The notes below the pieces were generated by a model. That model worked only from the letters and a program-made list of their open reading frames with translations, did not search any database and was not told the origin of the DNA. Source: Lacrimispora xylanisolvens (GTDB lineage: Bacteria > Bacillota > Clostridia > Lachnospirales > Lachnospiraceae). From it: a stretch of DNA of 64,000 nucleotides. The stretch is taken from contig CP070896.1 of NCBI GenBank assembly GCA_017084465.1, positions 2,857,501 to 2,921,500 on the forward strand, in the 5' to 3' direction. The translations under genes were made by a program, and so were the position numbers. Shown here piece after piece: positions 51,204-61,683 of the stretch (positions are counted from its first letter, which is position 1; every line of letters starts with the position of its first letter).

Positions 51204-51677
51204 ATGCAATATAGAATGAAAACACATCCGCTATCAGAAGAAAAGTTGAATGATTTATTGTCCAGAGTGCAAACTGGCAGCCTGGCAACCTTAAATGAAG
51301 ACGGGACACCATACAATACTCCGGTTCACTTTGTCTATGTTAATGAGTGTATTTATGTGCATGGATTGCCCAAAGGACAAAAGATTGACAATATTATTCG
51401 TGACAGCAAAGTAGGATTTACGGTGTATGAGATGCAGGAGCTTTTACTTGATGAAAATGGGAAACCCTGTGATACCAATACAAAATATGAGAGTGCAATA
51501 GCAACGGGAAGAGCAGCTTTGGTTGGTGATCTGGAAGAAAAAAGGATGGCTCTGCAGAAAGTAGTGGAAAAATACACACCCCAGCTGGTTCATGTTCCGC
51601 TTCCAGAAAACATGGTTCGGGGAACTGCAGTAATACGAATCACCGTAGTTGAGCTCACAGGCAAGTACTATGAATAA
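51204..51677 (+). CDS. Pyridoxamine 5'-phosphate oxidase-like flavin-binding protein
   Basis: A 157-residue split-barrel protein of the PNPOx-like/NimA group. LATLNEDGTPYNTPVHFVY and VHGLPKGQKIDNIIRDSKVGF are the FMN-binding segments. KMALQKVVEKYTP-type C-terminal sequence is also typical. The reaction is unknown; members range from heme or F420 proteins to nitroimidazole reductases. It starts at the base after the DUF454 stop. The MocR neighbour suggests a link to B6 metabolism. Confidence 0.85.
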   Translation: MQYRMKTHPLSEEKLNDLLSRVQTGSLATLNEDGTPYNTPVHFVYVNECIYVHGLPKGQKIDNIIRDSKVGFTVYEMQELLLDENGKPCDTNTKYESAIATGRAALVGDLEEKRMALQKVVEKYTPQLVHVPLPENMVRGTAVIRITVVELTGKYYE

Positions 51678-51698
51678 AGATGAAAAAATAGTTGTAAA

Positions 51699-51729
51699 AA
51701 GGCAGACAGCAAATTCGGCTGTCTGCCTT
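51699..51729. terminator. Terminator between convergent genes
   Basis: A 12-bp perfect stem (aaggcagacagc / gctgtctgcctt) with a short loop and an A-run on the left. It separates the flavin-binding protein gene from the minus-strand small gene. Confidence 0.75.
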
Positions 51730-51757
51730 AATAAATATTAGTTACCCGCTTTTTCTG

Positions 51758-52024
51758 TTATTCTTCTATAATCTGTATCTCCAGAAAATCAAAATCAATG
51801 GGTTCCATAAAATTATCCTGAGTAAATCGTGCTTTTGAATGAATTTTAAAATCCTTTACAGTAGAATCAAGCCATATGGGCTTTCCAAGATCAAACTGAT
51901 AGCAGATCTCCTCCAGAGACTGAAACACCATGGAAGTTCTGGACAGACTGTAATCGGAGATACAGATGACGGTATCTTTTACGATCCGGGTATTGGTTAT
52001 TAATTTTGCCCACATACGAAACAT
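51758..52024 (-). CDS. Small conserved hypothetical protein
   Basis: 88 residues, soluble, with no recognised domain. It begins MFRMWAKLITNTRIVKD and ends with an acidic IDFDFLEIQIIEE strand. The length, an internal EEICYQFDLGKPIW segment and a usable ribosome site (aaggg) support a real gene. It is convergent with the gene to its left and divergent from the coiled-coil gene. Confidence 0.6.
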   Translation of the reverse strand: MFRMWAKLITNTRIVKDTVICISDYSLSRTSMVFQSLEEICYQFDLGKPIWLDSTVKDFKIHSKARFTQDNFMEPIDFDFLEIQIIEE

Positions 52025-52191
52025 AATAATTTTCCCTTCTATCTGACAAATTTCGGTGACCGGCAGTCATTTGATGAGACGATTATAGCATTATGTGTAC
52101 GAATATGGCAAGGAAGAAATTCAGGACATTGTAAAACAAATCAACCTATGATAAAATTGTGAGAGGAAAAACCGAAGGAGGAAGACAAAAG

Positions 52192-53283
52192 ATGGCACAG
52201 CCTATAGAAGATCAGGTTGGATTTCTTGGAGAGGCATGCAGAGCCGTTCAGGAACTATCGGTAAGCAAGAGTTTGCTTGAAAAATACCGTCTGGAAGAAA
52301 AGAGTCTTTTTAGAGAACTGGAAGCAGAGAGAAAGGCTGTGACCGATGCCATCAGCCTTACGGTGAAAAAAAGGGTACAGGAAATTAACGATACTTATGA
52401 CAGAGAGATCGCGAAAGAACAGGACAATCTAAAGCGTTTAAGAAACAAACGGGAAAAAGCCAAGACCCAGGGAATTAAGGAACGGATTGAAGAGGAGACT
52501 CAGGAGCTTAAGGATAAAAACAAAGAATTGTTAACTGAGTTAAAATCTGTTTTTAAACGGGATCATGTTCCGTCTTACTGCAGGAGCACCTGGTATTATG
52601 CTTTGTTTTTCACCAGAGGGTTTTCTGAAACCATTATTCTGCTTTTTACCGCACTTATTTTCTTCCTTGCCATACCCTGCGGGATCTATTTTCTTATACC
52701 CCAAAGAAAATCATTTTATCTGGCGGGAATTTATTTTGTCTCCATTCTGCTTTTTGGCGGGATTTATATTCTGATTAACAACCGGACAAGAGTCAGACAC
52801 CCAGAGGCTTTAAAAAAGGGAAGGGCTATAAAAAATTCTATAAAATCCAATCGGAGAAAGCTTCGTGCCATTATCCGTTCTATAAAAAAGGATCGTAACG
52901 AGAAGGTCTATAATCTGGAGAAGTTTGATGATGAGATTGCAAGAACAGAACAGGATCTTGCTGATATTGCGGACAAGAAACAGGAGGCATTAAATACATT
53001 TGATAAGGTAACCAGTACGATTATTTCCGATGAAATCGCCAGCAGTAAGAGAGAAAAGATCTCACAGCTTGAGAAGGAGCACGAAGATGCGGTTAATAAC
53101 TGGAAAGAAGCTCAGATACGGGTTAAGGAGCAGACGCTGTTTATCAATGATAATTATGCCTCTTATATCGGATCTGAATATATGATCCCGGAAAAGCTTG
53201 ATGAACTGGCAGATATGATACGGATGGGAAAGGCACAAACCATTAGTGAAGCCAAGGAAATTTATAATAGCATAAAAGACTAA
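52192..53283 (+). CDS. Coiled-coil membrane protein of unknown function
   Basis: 363 residues that I do not recognise. A long N-terminal heptad-like region (about residues 20-125, rich in Lys and Glu) leads to two adjacent hydrophobic segments (about 143-168 and 176-196, around TIILLFTALIFFLAIPCGIY and YFVSILLFGGIYILI). A second coiled coil runs to about residue 320. Both coiled coils would face the same side of the membrane. The ATG at 52192 follows ggaggaag. It is monocistronic, with a terminator behind it. Confidence 0.75.
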   Translation: MAQPIEDQVGFLGEACRAVQELSVSKSLLEKYRLEEKSLFRELEAERKAVTDAISLTVKKRVQEINDTYDREIAKEQDNLKRLRNKREKAKTQGIKERIEEETQELKDKNKELLTELKSVFKRDHVPSYCRSTWYYALFFTRGFSETIILLFTALIFFLAIPCGIYFLIPQRKSFYLAGIYFVSILLFGGIYILINNRTRVRHPEALKKGRAIKNSIKSNRRKLRAIIRSIKKDRNEKVYNLEKFDDEIARTEQDLADIADKKQEALNTFDKVTSTIISDEIASSKREKISQLEKEHEDAVNNWKEAQIRVKEQTLFINDNYASYIGSEYMIPEKLDELADMIRMGKAQTISEAKEIYNSIKD

Positions 53284-53290
53284 AATAAAG

Positions 53291-53334
53291 GTACAGGAAC
53301 CAGCCGGCTTAAACGGCAGGCCTGTACTTTTTTT
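53291..53334 (+). terminator. Intrinsic terminator
   Basis: Stem gtacagg / cctgtac with an inner ccg/cgg pairing and a T7-8 run, 7 nt after the coiled-coil gene. Confidence 0.85.
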
Positions 53335-53463
53335 GCGTTTTTCTAAAGGAATGAGGTGAATAATTCTAAAGAACCCGGCTTATAATAGAACAGAGAAAAA
53401 TAAGGACAGCAGGGCAGTATATTATGAAATTATGGGAAAGAATTGCAATCCGGGGAAATCGGG

Positions 53464-54024
53464 ATGGTTTTTTATTATGACACCAGGCAGACCTTTGAAG
53501 CAGAGGAGTTTGCGTCCAGACTTTACAGCATGATATGCTCGGAGCAGGAGAATGGAAAATCGGCAGGTGTACTGTTTTTATGCATAGGCACCGACCGTTC
53601 CACGGGAGACAGCCTTGGGCCCTTAATTGGTTATAAGTTAAATGAAATGGGACTGGAGCATTTAGAGTTACTGGGCACGTTGGAGCGTCCGGTTCACGCC
53701 ATGAATTTAGATACCTATCAGACTATTTTGAAGCTGCGATATCCCAATCATGTAGTGGTAGCCGTGGATGCCTCGGTTGGAAATATAGAGCACATTGGTT
53801 ATGTCACCCTTGGAAAAGGGGCGTTAAAACCAGGCCTTGGAGTCAGCAAAGAGCTTCGGGCTGTAGGGGATATTTTTATTACAGGTATTGTGGGAAGCTG
53901 TGGAAATTACGATCCGCTTATGCTTCAGAGTATCCGGCTTTCTGTTGTAATGCGTATGGCAGACTGCATCAGTAGCAGTATTTGCCTTGTCGAAAAGTTA
54001 TGGGAAAACTCGTACTTTCTTTGA
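53464..54024 (+). CDS. yyaC: Spore protease YyaC family protein (DUF1256)
   Basis: About 186 residues of the YyaC family, which shares the fold of germination protease GPR and is tied to sporulation. CIGTDRSTGDSLGPLIGYKL, GTLERPVHAMNL and VVAVDASVGNIEHIGYV are the diagnostic segments. The start is uncertain: the ATG at 53464 lies close behind ggggaaatcggg, and a TTG at 53443 gives 7 more residues. The frame is intact. It precedes a LysM protein gene. Confidence 0.9.
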   Translation: MVFYYDTRQTFEAEEFASRLYSMICSEQENGKSAGVLFLCIGTDRSTGDSLGPLIGYKLNEMGLEHLELLGTLERPVHAMNLDTYQTILKLRYPNHVVVAVDASVGNIEHIGYVTLGKGALKPGLGVSKELRAVGDIFITGIVGSCGNYDPLMLQSIRLSVVMRMADCISSSICLVEKLWENSYFL

Positions 54025-54086
54025 CACGTTTTTCAAAAACCTTATGCTATGATTCATTGGATTAAATAGAATAGCGGGGTGATCCA

Positions 54087-55338
54087 ATGGATGAATTATA
54101 CAATCCGTTCCCGAAGCTGCCCAAAACATCAGACAGATTGGGGAACGGATGAAATCGTAAAATTATATGTAGAGGATTATGTTAACACATATTTAAAACG
54201 TCTTTTTTTCCTGTAAGTGGACAAAGACTGCGAGTCGGACTTTGCTTGGCAGCATGGAGTTAAGTGACGGGACGCCGTATATCTTTATTGACGGAGCGTT
54301 GGAGATGGAGGACGTGACGGAAGAGGGCCTGAAGGTGTCCTTTACAGAACTGTCATGGAAAAGAGCTTCCCAAAACATGGACCAGCTTTTTTCCAAAAAA
54401 GATCCATACAGGGCTGGTTTATATGTGGAAGTCCCGGAGAGGACTTAAGTCCTTTAAATTACTGGAAGCAGCACATGCAGTATTTTGGAGGTCCTAACAA
54501 ACTAATGTATCTAAGTTGTGGAACAGAGGGGGATGAAACAATTTATGTAACCTCGGAAGATGGTTTTTATAAGCTTCAGGGGTACAGTATCTATTATGAA
54601 CGCAATCAGATGATGCAGGATTATATGGTACTGCGCAAGGATGTAAAACGTATCGAAACCGATACAAATGATAAGGTAATTGAAGAATTCCGCAAGCGAA
54701 TGGGCGAGAACAAGGAAGAAGCAGTGGACAGGCATCAGACTGTCGGACTTCTCCGGGGCATGTGCATGGCCATGTCAGTTGTCGTATTAGCTGGCGGAAT
54801 TGTTATGTTTAACAACTATGAGCGTATGAAAAGCATGGAAAGTGTGGTAGTCTCTGCAATTCCAGCCAAGGCAGAAAAAATTCTCCTGGGTGATAAGGCT
54901 CAGCAAAAGGGTGAGAAAAAGGAATCCGGAGTAGTGGTAGAGGAAGCAGATGGAGAAGTTTATCCGACCTCTGCAGTCAACAAGGAAACCATGTCTGAAA
55001 CCATGCCGGGAGCCACGCAGGCGCAGACATCGGCACAGGCCGGGGAGACAGCGGGTGAGACAGTCAGTGAAACAGCTGCAGTCGCAGAGACAGAGCCAGC
55101 AACGAAAAAGATAGTAGAAGAGAAGGTGACACAGGCAGCCAAACCTGAGACACAACCTGCTACCCAGGCGGCGGCGACGGATGGACAACGGATTCATACC
55201 GTGGTAGAAGGCGAAACGCTGTATGGGATTTGTATTGCTGAATATAAGAGCGTTAATAAATTAAAGGAAATTTGTGAACTGAATGGACTGGAAGATGAAA
55301 ATAAGATAGTTGCGGGCCAGAAATTGCGTCTTCCGTAG
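54087..55338 (+). CDS. LysM domain membrane protein (several frameshifts)
   Basis: About 415 residues when restored. The N-terminal part (MDELYNPFPKLPKNIRQIGE) is spread over three frames between 54087 and 54430, with at least four single-base errors. From there the frame is clean: a soluble region, one transmembrane helix (MCMAMSVVVLAGGIVMF), a Thr/Glu/Ala-rich linker and a C-terminal LysM repeat (HTVVEGETLYGICIAEYKS to AGQKLRLP) that binds peptidoglycan. The topology puts LysM outside. The resemblance to SafA/SpoVID-like spore coat proteins is only general. Confidence 0.75.
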
Positions 55339-55410
55339 AAAAACTTAATGCGTTTCTCTCTAATTTGATGTATACTACAATTACATATGGGCATTTTTAG
55401 GAGAAACTGC

Positions 55411-56684
55411 ATGAGCGATATGAACTCTATGAACAGAGAGATAAAGAAAGACCAGCTGCGGCGTCAGATTGTCCCGGCTTCACCGCAAAAGGACGAGGAC
55501 AGCAATGAAATCATAAAAAGAGCCCGCACAAAGGTTAAAAAGAAAAAGTTAAAGATTTTTCTCGTGGTGCTTTTTATCCTGTCTGCTGGTGCAGTCAGTC
55601 TGTATACATATTTGAATTATTATCAGTATACTGGATACAGCGTCGTCTGGGAAAAATCGCTCAATGAAGGAAGCTACGTTGGATATTTGGACTTTGGAAC
55701 AAATGTGTTAAAGTATAGCAAGGATGGAGCTTCCTATATTGATAACCAGGGGAAAGAGGTATGGATACAGAGCTACGAGATGAAATCACCGGTTGCCAGT
55801 GTCAATGGCCCTTATGCGGTCATTGCGGATCAACAGGGTAATTCCATCTATGTCTTTGATAAGACGGGTAATACCGGAGTGGCAAACACGGTACTGCCTA
55901 TTATAAAGGCGTCTGTATCAGCCCATGGAGTGGTGGCCGCGATCTTAGAAGATACTACTTCCAATTATGTTTATTTTTATAAACGGGATGGCAGTTCTCT
56001 GGATGTGAAGATCAAAGCTTTATTAGGAGGAGATTCCGGTTATCCGGTGGATATCAGCTTATCTCCTGATGGAACACAGCTGATTGGATCTTATGCATTT
56101 TTAAAGAATGGGACAATGAATGGAAGAGTTGCCTTTCATAATTTTGCAGAAATCGGTAAAAGTGTCCCGGACAGGCTTGTGGGTGGATTTGATGAACCTT
56201 ATGAGTCAACATTTGTAGCACAGGTTAAGTTTCTTGATGACACATACTCCTGTGCGTTTGCAGATAATGGTATTTCGTTTTATTCCACAAGAATGCACTT
56301 TCTCCGGAGCTGATTAAGCAGATTCCGGCTGAAGATGAGATAAAAAGTGTATTTTATTCGGACAAGTATGCAGGAATGATTACCGATAACCCGGAAGGGG
56401 AAAATCCTTATAAGCTTTCTGTATATAAATCCAATGGGAACCTGATGTTTACCAGTGGTTTCCAATATCAGTACACCCATGCCGATATTGACGGAAACCT
56501 GGTAATTTTGTATAATGAAGACTCTTGCAGAGTCTATAACATGTCAGGAAGGCTTAAATTTTCCGGTACATTTGATTTTCCCATAACAAAAATCCGAAAC
56601 GGCAGATTTCCCAATACTCTGATCGTATCCGGACCCCAGAACATGAAAGAAATAAGATTACAAATAGGAGGACAATACCAATGA
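55411..56684 (+). CDS. DUF5711 family membrane-anchored beta-propeller-like protein (one frameshift)
   Basis: About 425 residues. A basic N-terminus (KKKKLK) precedes a single membrane helix ([20 protein letters not shown]). The extracytoplasmic part consists of repeated four-stranded units (for example [20 protein letters not shown] and [14 protein letters not shown]), like a WD-type propeller. One A is missing at 56289-56290; correction gives [19 protein letters not shown]. The ATG at 55411 follows aggag by 8 nt. Its stop overlaps the tkt ATG by 4 nt. Function unknown. Confidence 0.8.
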
Positions 56685-58661
56685 GCAACATCGATACTAT
56701 GTCAATTAATGCAATCCGCATCCTTTCTGCCGATGCAATCCAGAAAGCCAACTCCGGACATCCGGGACTTCCTTTAGGCTGCGCATCTGCTGCGTATGAA
56801 TTATGGGCAAATCACATGAATCATAATCCGGCAGATCCAACATGGACCAACAGAGACCGTTTTATTCTGTCTGGAGGTCATGGATCCATGCTGTTGTACT
56901 CTATGCTTCATCTGTTTGGATATGGTAATTTATCCAAAGAGGATGTGATGAATTTCCGCCAGCTTGGTTCTAAAACTCCTGGACATCCGGAGTATGGCCA
57001 TACGGTAGGAGTTGAGGCAACCACAGGTCCTCTTGGAGCTGGTATGGGTATGGCAGTCGGTATGGCAATTGCCGAAAGTCATCTTGCTGCTGTATTTAAT
57101 AAGGACAACTATCCGGTAGTTGATCATTACACCTTTGCTTTGGGTGGAGACGGCTGCATGATGGAAGGAATTTCCTCCGAAGTATTTTCTCTTGCAGGAA
57201 CTCTTGGTCTGGGTAAATTAATTGTAATTTATGATTCCAATAAAATTTCCATTGAAGGAAGTACAGATATCGCATTTACAGAGAATGTACAAAAAACGTA
57301 TGGAAGCATTTGGTTTCCAGATTATCACGGTTGAGGATGGAAATGATTTAGAAGCCATCGGACGTGCAATCGAAGAGGCAAAGGCAGATACAGAGCATCC
57401 TTCCTTTATCACCATAAAGACACAGATCGGCTTCGGCTGTCCTGCAAAGCAGGGTAAGGCAAGTGCTCATGGGGAACCTCTGGGTGCTGATAACATTACT
57501 GCATTAAAGGAAAATTTAGGCTGGCCATCTATGGAGCCATTCTATGTTCCTGAGGAAGTATACAGCCATTACAGAAAGCTTGCTGAGGAAAAGGCTGAGA
57601 CAGAAGCAGCATGGAATGTAATGTTCGCTGCTTACTGCCAGGAGTATCCAGACATGGAAGACCTTTGGAATGCTTACCATGATCCGGATGCAGGAGAAAA
57701 ATCCATTGAGGCATGCGCTGATTTCTGGAAAAAGCCGGAGAAGGCAGATGCAACCAGAAATTTATCAGGACAGATTTTAAACAGAATCAAAACATATATG
57801 CCAAACTTAATCGGCGGTTCTGCTGATTTAGCGCCTTCCAATAAGACAAATATGTCCGATATGGGAGATTACAGCAAGGAGAACCCAGCTGGCAGAAACA
57901 TGCATTTCGGAGTCCGGGAACTTGGAATGACAGCCATAGGAAACGGTATGATGCTTCACGGCGGACTTCGTACCTATGTGTCTACTTTCTTTGTCTTCAG
58001 TGATTATACAAAACCGATGGCTCGTCTTTCTGCTTTAATGGGAGTACCGTTATCCTTCGTATTCACTCACGACAGTATTGGGGTTGGCGAAGACGGTCCT
58101 ACTCATGAGCCAATTGAGCAGCTTGCCATGTTACGTGCATTGCCAAACTTCCATGTATTCCGTCCCTGTGATGAAACAGAGACAGAAGCAGCTTGGTACT
58201 CTGCACTGACTTCTAAAAAGACACCGACAGCCCTGGTTCTCACCAGACAGAATCTGACACCTATGCCAGGAAGCAGCAAAGAGGCATTAAAGGGTGGATA
58301 TGTAATCGATGACTGTGAAGGAACACCAGATTTGATTCTTATTGCCAGCGGTTCGGAAGTAGAACTGTCTGTAAAGGCAAAAGCACTTATTCCTGACCAG
58401 AAAGTCCGCGTAGTTTCCATGCCATGTATGGATTTATTTGAGGAGCAGAGCCAGGAGTATAAGGAATCCGTACTTCCAAAAGCAGTTAGAAAACGTGTGG
58501 CAGTAGAAGCATTAAGCGATTTCGGCTGGGGCAAATATGTGGGCCTTGACGGCGCTTATGTCACCATGACCGGATTCGGAGCAAGCGGTCCTGCTAATCT
58601 GTTATTTGACCATTTTGGATTTACGCCTGAGCATGTGGCAGAAGTGGCAAAATCCTTATAA
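56681..58661 (+). CDS. tkt: Transketolase (one frameshift)
   Basis: About 660 residues, a thiamine-diphosphate enzyme of the pentose phosphate pathway. The ThDP site is [35 protein letters not shown] opens the protein, and [20 protein letters not shown] lies in the pyrimidine domain. The A6 run at 57291-57296 has one A too many; removal gives [19 protein letters not shown]. Its ATG overlaps the DUF5711 stop. Near the C-terminus, [15 protein letters not shown] is typical. Confidence 0.95.
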
Positions 58662-58707
58662 TTAAACTGCTTCTGTGGTACAAAAGCATAAAGGAGTGTA
58701 TCTGGAT

Positions 58708-59652
58708 ATGGGAAAAAAGTGTGTTGGCATAGACGTGGGAGGAACATCTGTTAAGATCGGAATATTTGAAACAACAGGGGAACTTCTTCATAAGTGGGAG
58801 GTTGGTACCAGAACGGAAGAGAACGGAAGATACATTCTGGATGATGTATCTGCTTCCATTCTGGAAACACTTAAAAAGCTTGATCTCTCTCTAGATGAGA
58901 TCAAAGGCATAGGAATGGGAGTTCCTGGACCGGTTATGCCGGATGGATATGTGGAGGTCTGCGTCAATTTAGGCTGGCGTGATTTATATCCGGGCAGAGA
59001 ACTGAGCAGCAGGCTGGACGGAATTCCGGTGCTGTGCGGAAATGATGCCAATGTGGCTGCCCTGGGCGAGATGTGGCAGGGCGGTGGAAAAGGATATGAA
59101 GACATCGTTATGGTCACTCTGGGCACAGGCGTGGGCGGAGGCGTAATCATAGGAGAGAAGATCATCGCTGGCAAGCACGGACTTGCAGGTGAAATAGGTC
59201 ATATCCATATCCGGGATGAAGAGACAGAACATTGCAACTGCGGCGGCGTAGGCTGTGTGGAGCAGATTGCAAGTGCTACTGGTATTGCGAGGGAAGCAAG
59301 ACGCAAGATGGCTTCTACGGATATTCCTTCTGCATTGCGGGAATTCGGAGATGATGTTACTGCCAAGGAAGTATTAGATGCGGCAAAGGCCGGAGATGAA
59401 CTGGCAAAGTCTGTGATTGATATCGTGGGTCATTACCTTGGCCTTACACTGGCTCAGATTACCATGGTCATTGACCCGGAAGTATTTGTTATAGGCGGAG
59501 GTGTATCAAAGGCAGGACAATATCTCATTGATGAGATATTCCGCCATTATGATGAGTTTACTCCTATATCAAAAAGCAAGAGCAAAATCGTTCTTGCAAC
59601 ACTGGGCAATGATGCTGGGATTTTCGGTGCGGCAAGACTGATTCTTGACTGA
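58708..59652 (+). CDS. glk: Glucokinase, ROK family
   Basis: A 314-residue sugar kinase. The N-terminal phosphate loop is GIDVGGTSVKIGIFE. The substrate region is CGNDANVAALGEMWQGGG, followed by LGTGVGGGVIIG, with zinc ligands in HCNCGGVGCVEQIAS. I use the ATG at 58708 just before the conserved KKCVGIDVGGT. An in-frame start 33 nt upstream is possible. With pgi and tkt it forms a central-carbon group. A strong terminator follows. Confidence 0.94.
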   Translation: MGKKCVGIDVGGTSVKIGIFETTGELLHKWEVGTRTEENGRYILDDVSASILETLKKLDLSLDEIKGIGMGVPGPVMPDGYVEVCVNLGWRDLYPGRELSSRLDGIPVLCGNDANVAALGEMWQGGGKGYEDIVMVTLGTGVGGGVIIGEKIIAGKHGLAGEIGHIHIRDEETEHCNCGGVGCVEQIASATGIAREARRKMASTDIPSALREFGDDVTAKEVLDAAKAGDELAKSVIDIVGHYLGLTLAQITMVIDPEVFVIGGGVSKAGQYLIDEIFRHYDEFTPISKSKSKIVLATLGNDAGIFGAARLILD

Positions 59653-59670
59653 TGATGAGCATGTAATAGA

Positions 59671-59715
59671 AAAGGAAGGCAGAGAGAATAAACGCTCTCT
59701 CTGCTTTCCTTTTTG
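59671..59715 (+). terminator. Intrinsic terminator behind glk
   Basis: Stem aaaggaaggcagagaga / tctctctgctttccttt with a short loop and a T-run, 18 nt after the glk stop. Confidence 0.9.
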
Positions 59716-59768
59716 CATTGAGAGGGAAATGTTCTCACTAAGAGTGGGATCGAAGCAGTCATCGCTTA

Positions 59769-59796
59769 TTTACAATTTACTAAATTATGATATAAT
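59769..59796 (+). promoter_or_regulatory. Promoter of the ppaC gene with a folded leader; 59653-59998 intergenic
   Basis: TTTACA and TATAAT are separated by 16 nt. The leader to the ATG at 59999 would be about 195 nt. It holds an 11-bp GC-rich hairpin at 59839-59861 (ccccggctgcc / ggcagtcgggg, minimal loop) without a T-run, possibly regulatory. I recognise no riboswitch class. The rest of the 346-nt gap is the glk terminator and AT-rich sequence. Confidence 0.55.
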
Positions 59797-59998
59797 GGGA
59801 ATACTTCACAAAGAATAAAACCTTGTAAAATGAGGAGACCCCGGCTGCCAGGCAGTCGGGGCAATTATGAAAAATCTATGTGCAATTTGACCATTTAAGC
59901 GTTTTTGTTTGTTTGATTTCTATACAATTAGTATAAAAAATACATGTGAACACAATATGAACGCTGTGTAAACAGATTATGAAATAAAGGAGGAACGC

Positions 59999-61668
59999 AT
60001 GGAGGAGAACCGTAGAAACAGGAAAACAATTGTAATTGGACATAAAAACCCGGATACAGATTCCATTTGTTCTGCTGTCTGTTATGCCAATTTAAAAAGG
60101 CTGCTGACAAAGGAAGACTATCAGCCGGGAAGAGCAGGGCGGGTGAATGAAGAAACCCAGTTCGTACTTAATTATTTTGGAGTTGAAGCTCCGGAACTGA
60201 TAGAGAATGTAAAGACCCAGGTGATGGATATTGAGATAAGGGAGACCCGGGGGGTAAAGAAAAACTTATCTCTGAAAAATGGCTGGAATTTAATGCAGGA
60301 GGCCAATGCTGTCACCATTCCTGCTGTGACTGACGATGGAATGTTAGAGGGGCTTATTACAGTAGGTGATATTGCCAAGTCCTATATGAATGTATATGAC
60401 AGCAGTATTTTATCAAAAGCTAATACCCAGTATGCCAACATTGTGGAGACTTTAGAAGGAAACATGGTGGTTGGTGATGTCAGCGATTATTTTAATAACG
60501 GAAAGGTATTAATTGCTGCAGCTAATCCTGACATGATGGAATATTATATTGCCAAAGGTGATCTGGTTATTTTAGGAAACCGCTATGAATCCCAGCTGTG
60601 CGCCATTGAAATGGAAGCAGCCTGCATTATTGTCTGTGAAGGTGCTGCAGTCTCCATGACCATAAAGAAGCTTGCCCAGGAGCGTGGGTGTGTAGTTATG
60701 ACAACTCCGTATGATACCTATACCGCTGCCCGTCTGGTAAATCAGAGTATTCCCATCAGTTATTTTATGAAAACAGACGGTCTGATAACCTTCGAGGTAG
60801 AGGATTATATTGACGATATTAAGGATGTAATGGCCAGCAAACGCCACCGTGATTTCCCTGTTCTTGATAAGAATGGAAAATACAAAGGAATGATATCCCG
60901 TAGAAACCTTCTTGGTGCCAAAGGAAAACGTCTGATTCTGGTTGACCATAATGAGAGGTCCCAGGCTGTTGAGGGAATGGAAAGTGCTGAGGTGCTGGAG
61001 ATTATTGATCACCACAGACTTGGAACTGTGGAAACCATAGCTCCGGTATTCTTCCGCAACCAGCCGGTTGGCTGTACGGCTACGATTATATACCAGATGT
61101 ATCAGGAAAATCACGTGGAGATAGAACCCAAGATTGCCGGTTTATTATGCAGCGCCATCATTTCCGACACGCTGCTGTTTCGTTCTCCTACCTGCACAGA
61201 GGCAGATAAGAGGGCGGCTCTTAATCTTGCAGACATTGCAGGGATTGAGGTGGAAAATACGCTTCATCCATGTTTGCAGCAGGAAGCAATTTAAAAGGGA
61301 AAACAGATGGAGAGATATTCTATCAGGACTTTAAGAAGTTTACATTTGGAAAGGTGAACTTTGGAGTAGGACAGATCAGCTCCTTAAACGCCAAGGAACT
61401 GGATGAATTAAAAGAGAGAATGCTTCCTTATATGAAAAAGGCCAGAGAGGAGCATGGGGTAGACATGATGTTCTTTATGCTGACCAATATTCTTACGGAA
61501 TCCACGGAACTTCTTTGTGAGGGACAGGGTGCGAAACAACTGATTGCAACTGCATTCCGTGCAGAGGATTCCACAGACAGCAGTGAAGATCATCTGGTAA
61601 GTCTTCCTGGTGTTGTATCCAGGAAAAAGCAGCTGATTCCTGGTATTATGCTTGCAGTACAGGAATAG
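59999..61668 (+). CDS. ppaC: Manganese-dependent inorganic pyrophosphatase with CBS and DRTGG domains (one frameshift)
   Basis: About 557 residues. The DHH phosphoesterase core has VIGHKNPDTDSICSA, LVDHNERSQ and EIIDHHRLGTV, which bind Mn and diphosphate. Between them (about residues 70-300) lie CBS repeats and a DRTGG insert that bind adenine nucleotides and regulate activity, as in clostridial CBS-PPases. One T is missing at 61263-61264; correction gives ENTLSSMFAAGSNLKGKTD. The DHHA2 domain follows, with the Arg-Lys motif SRKKQLIPGI near the end. The ATG follows aaggagg. Confidence 0.94.
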
Positions 61669-61683
61669 AGGGAGGCAGGAGTC

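Noticed and set aside
59869-59892. Short reading frame MKNLCAI in the ppaC leader as a leader peptide
   Set aside because: It has no convincing ribosome site and no regulatory codon run.
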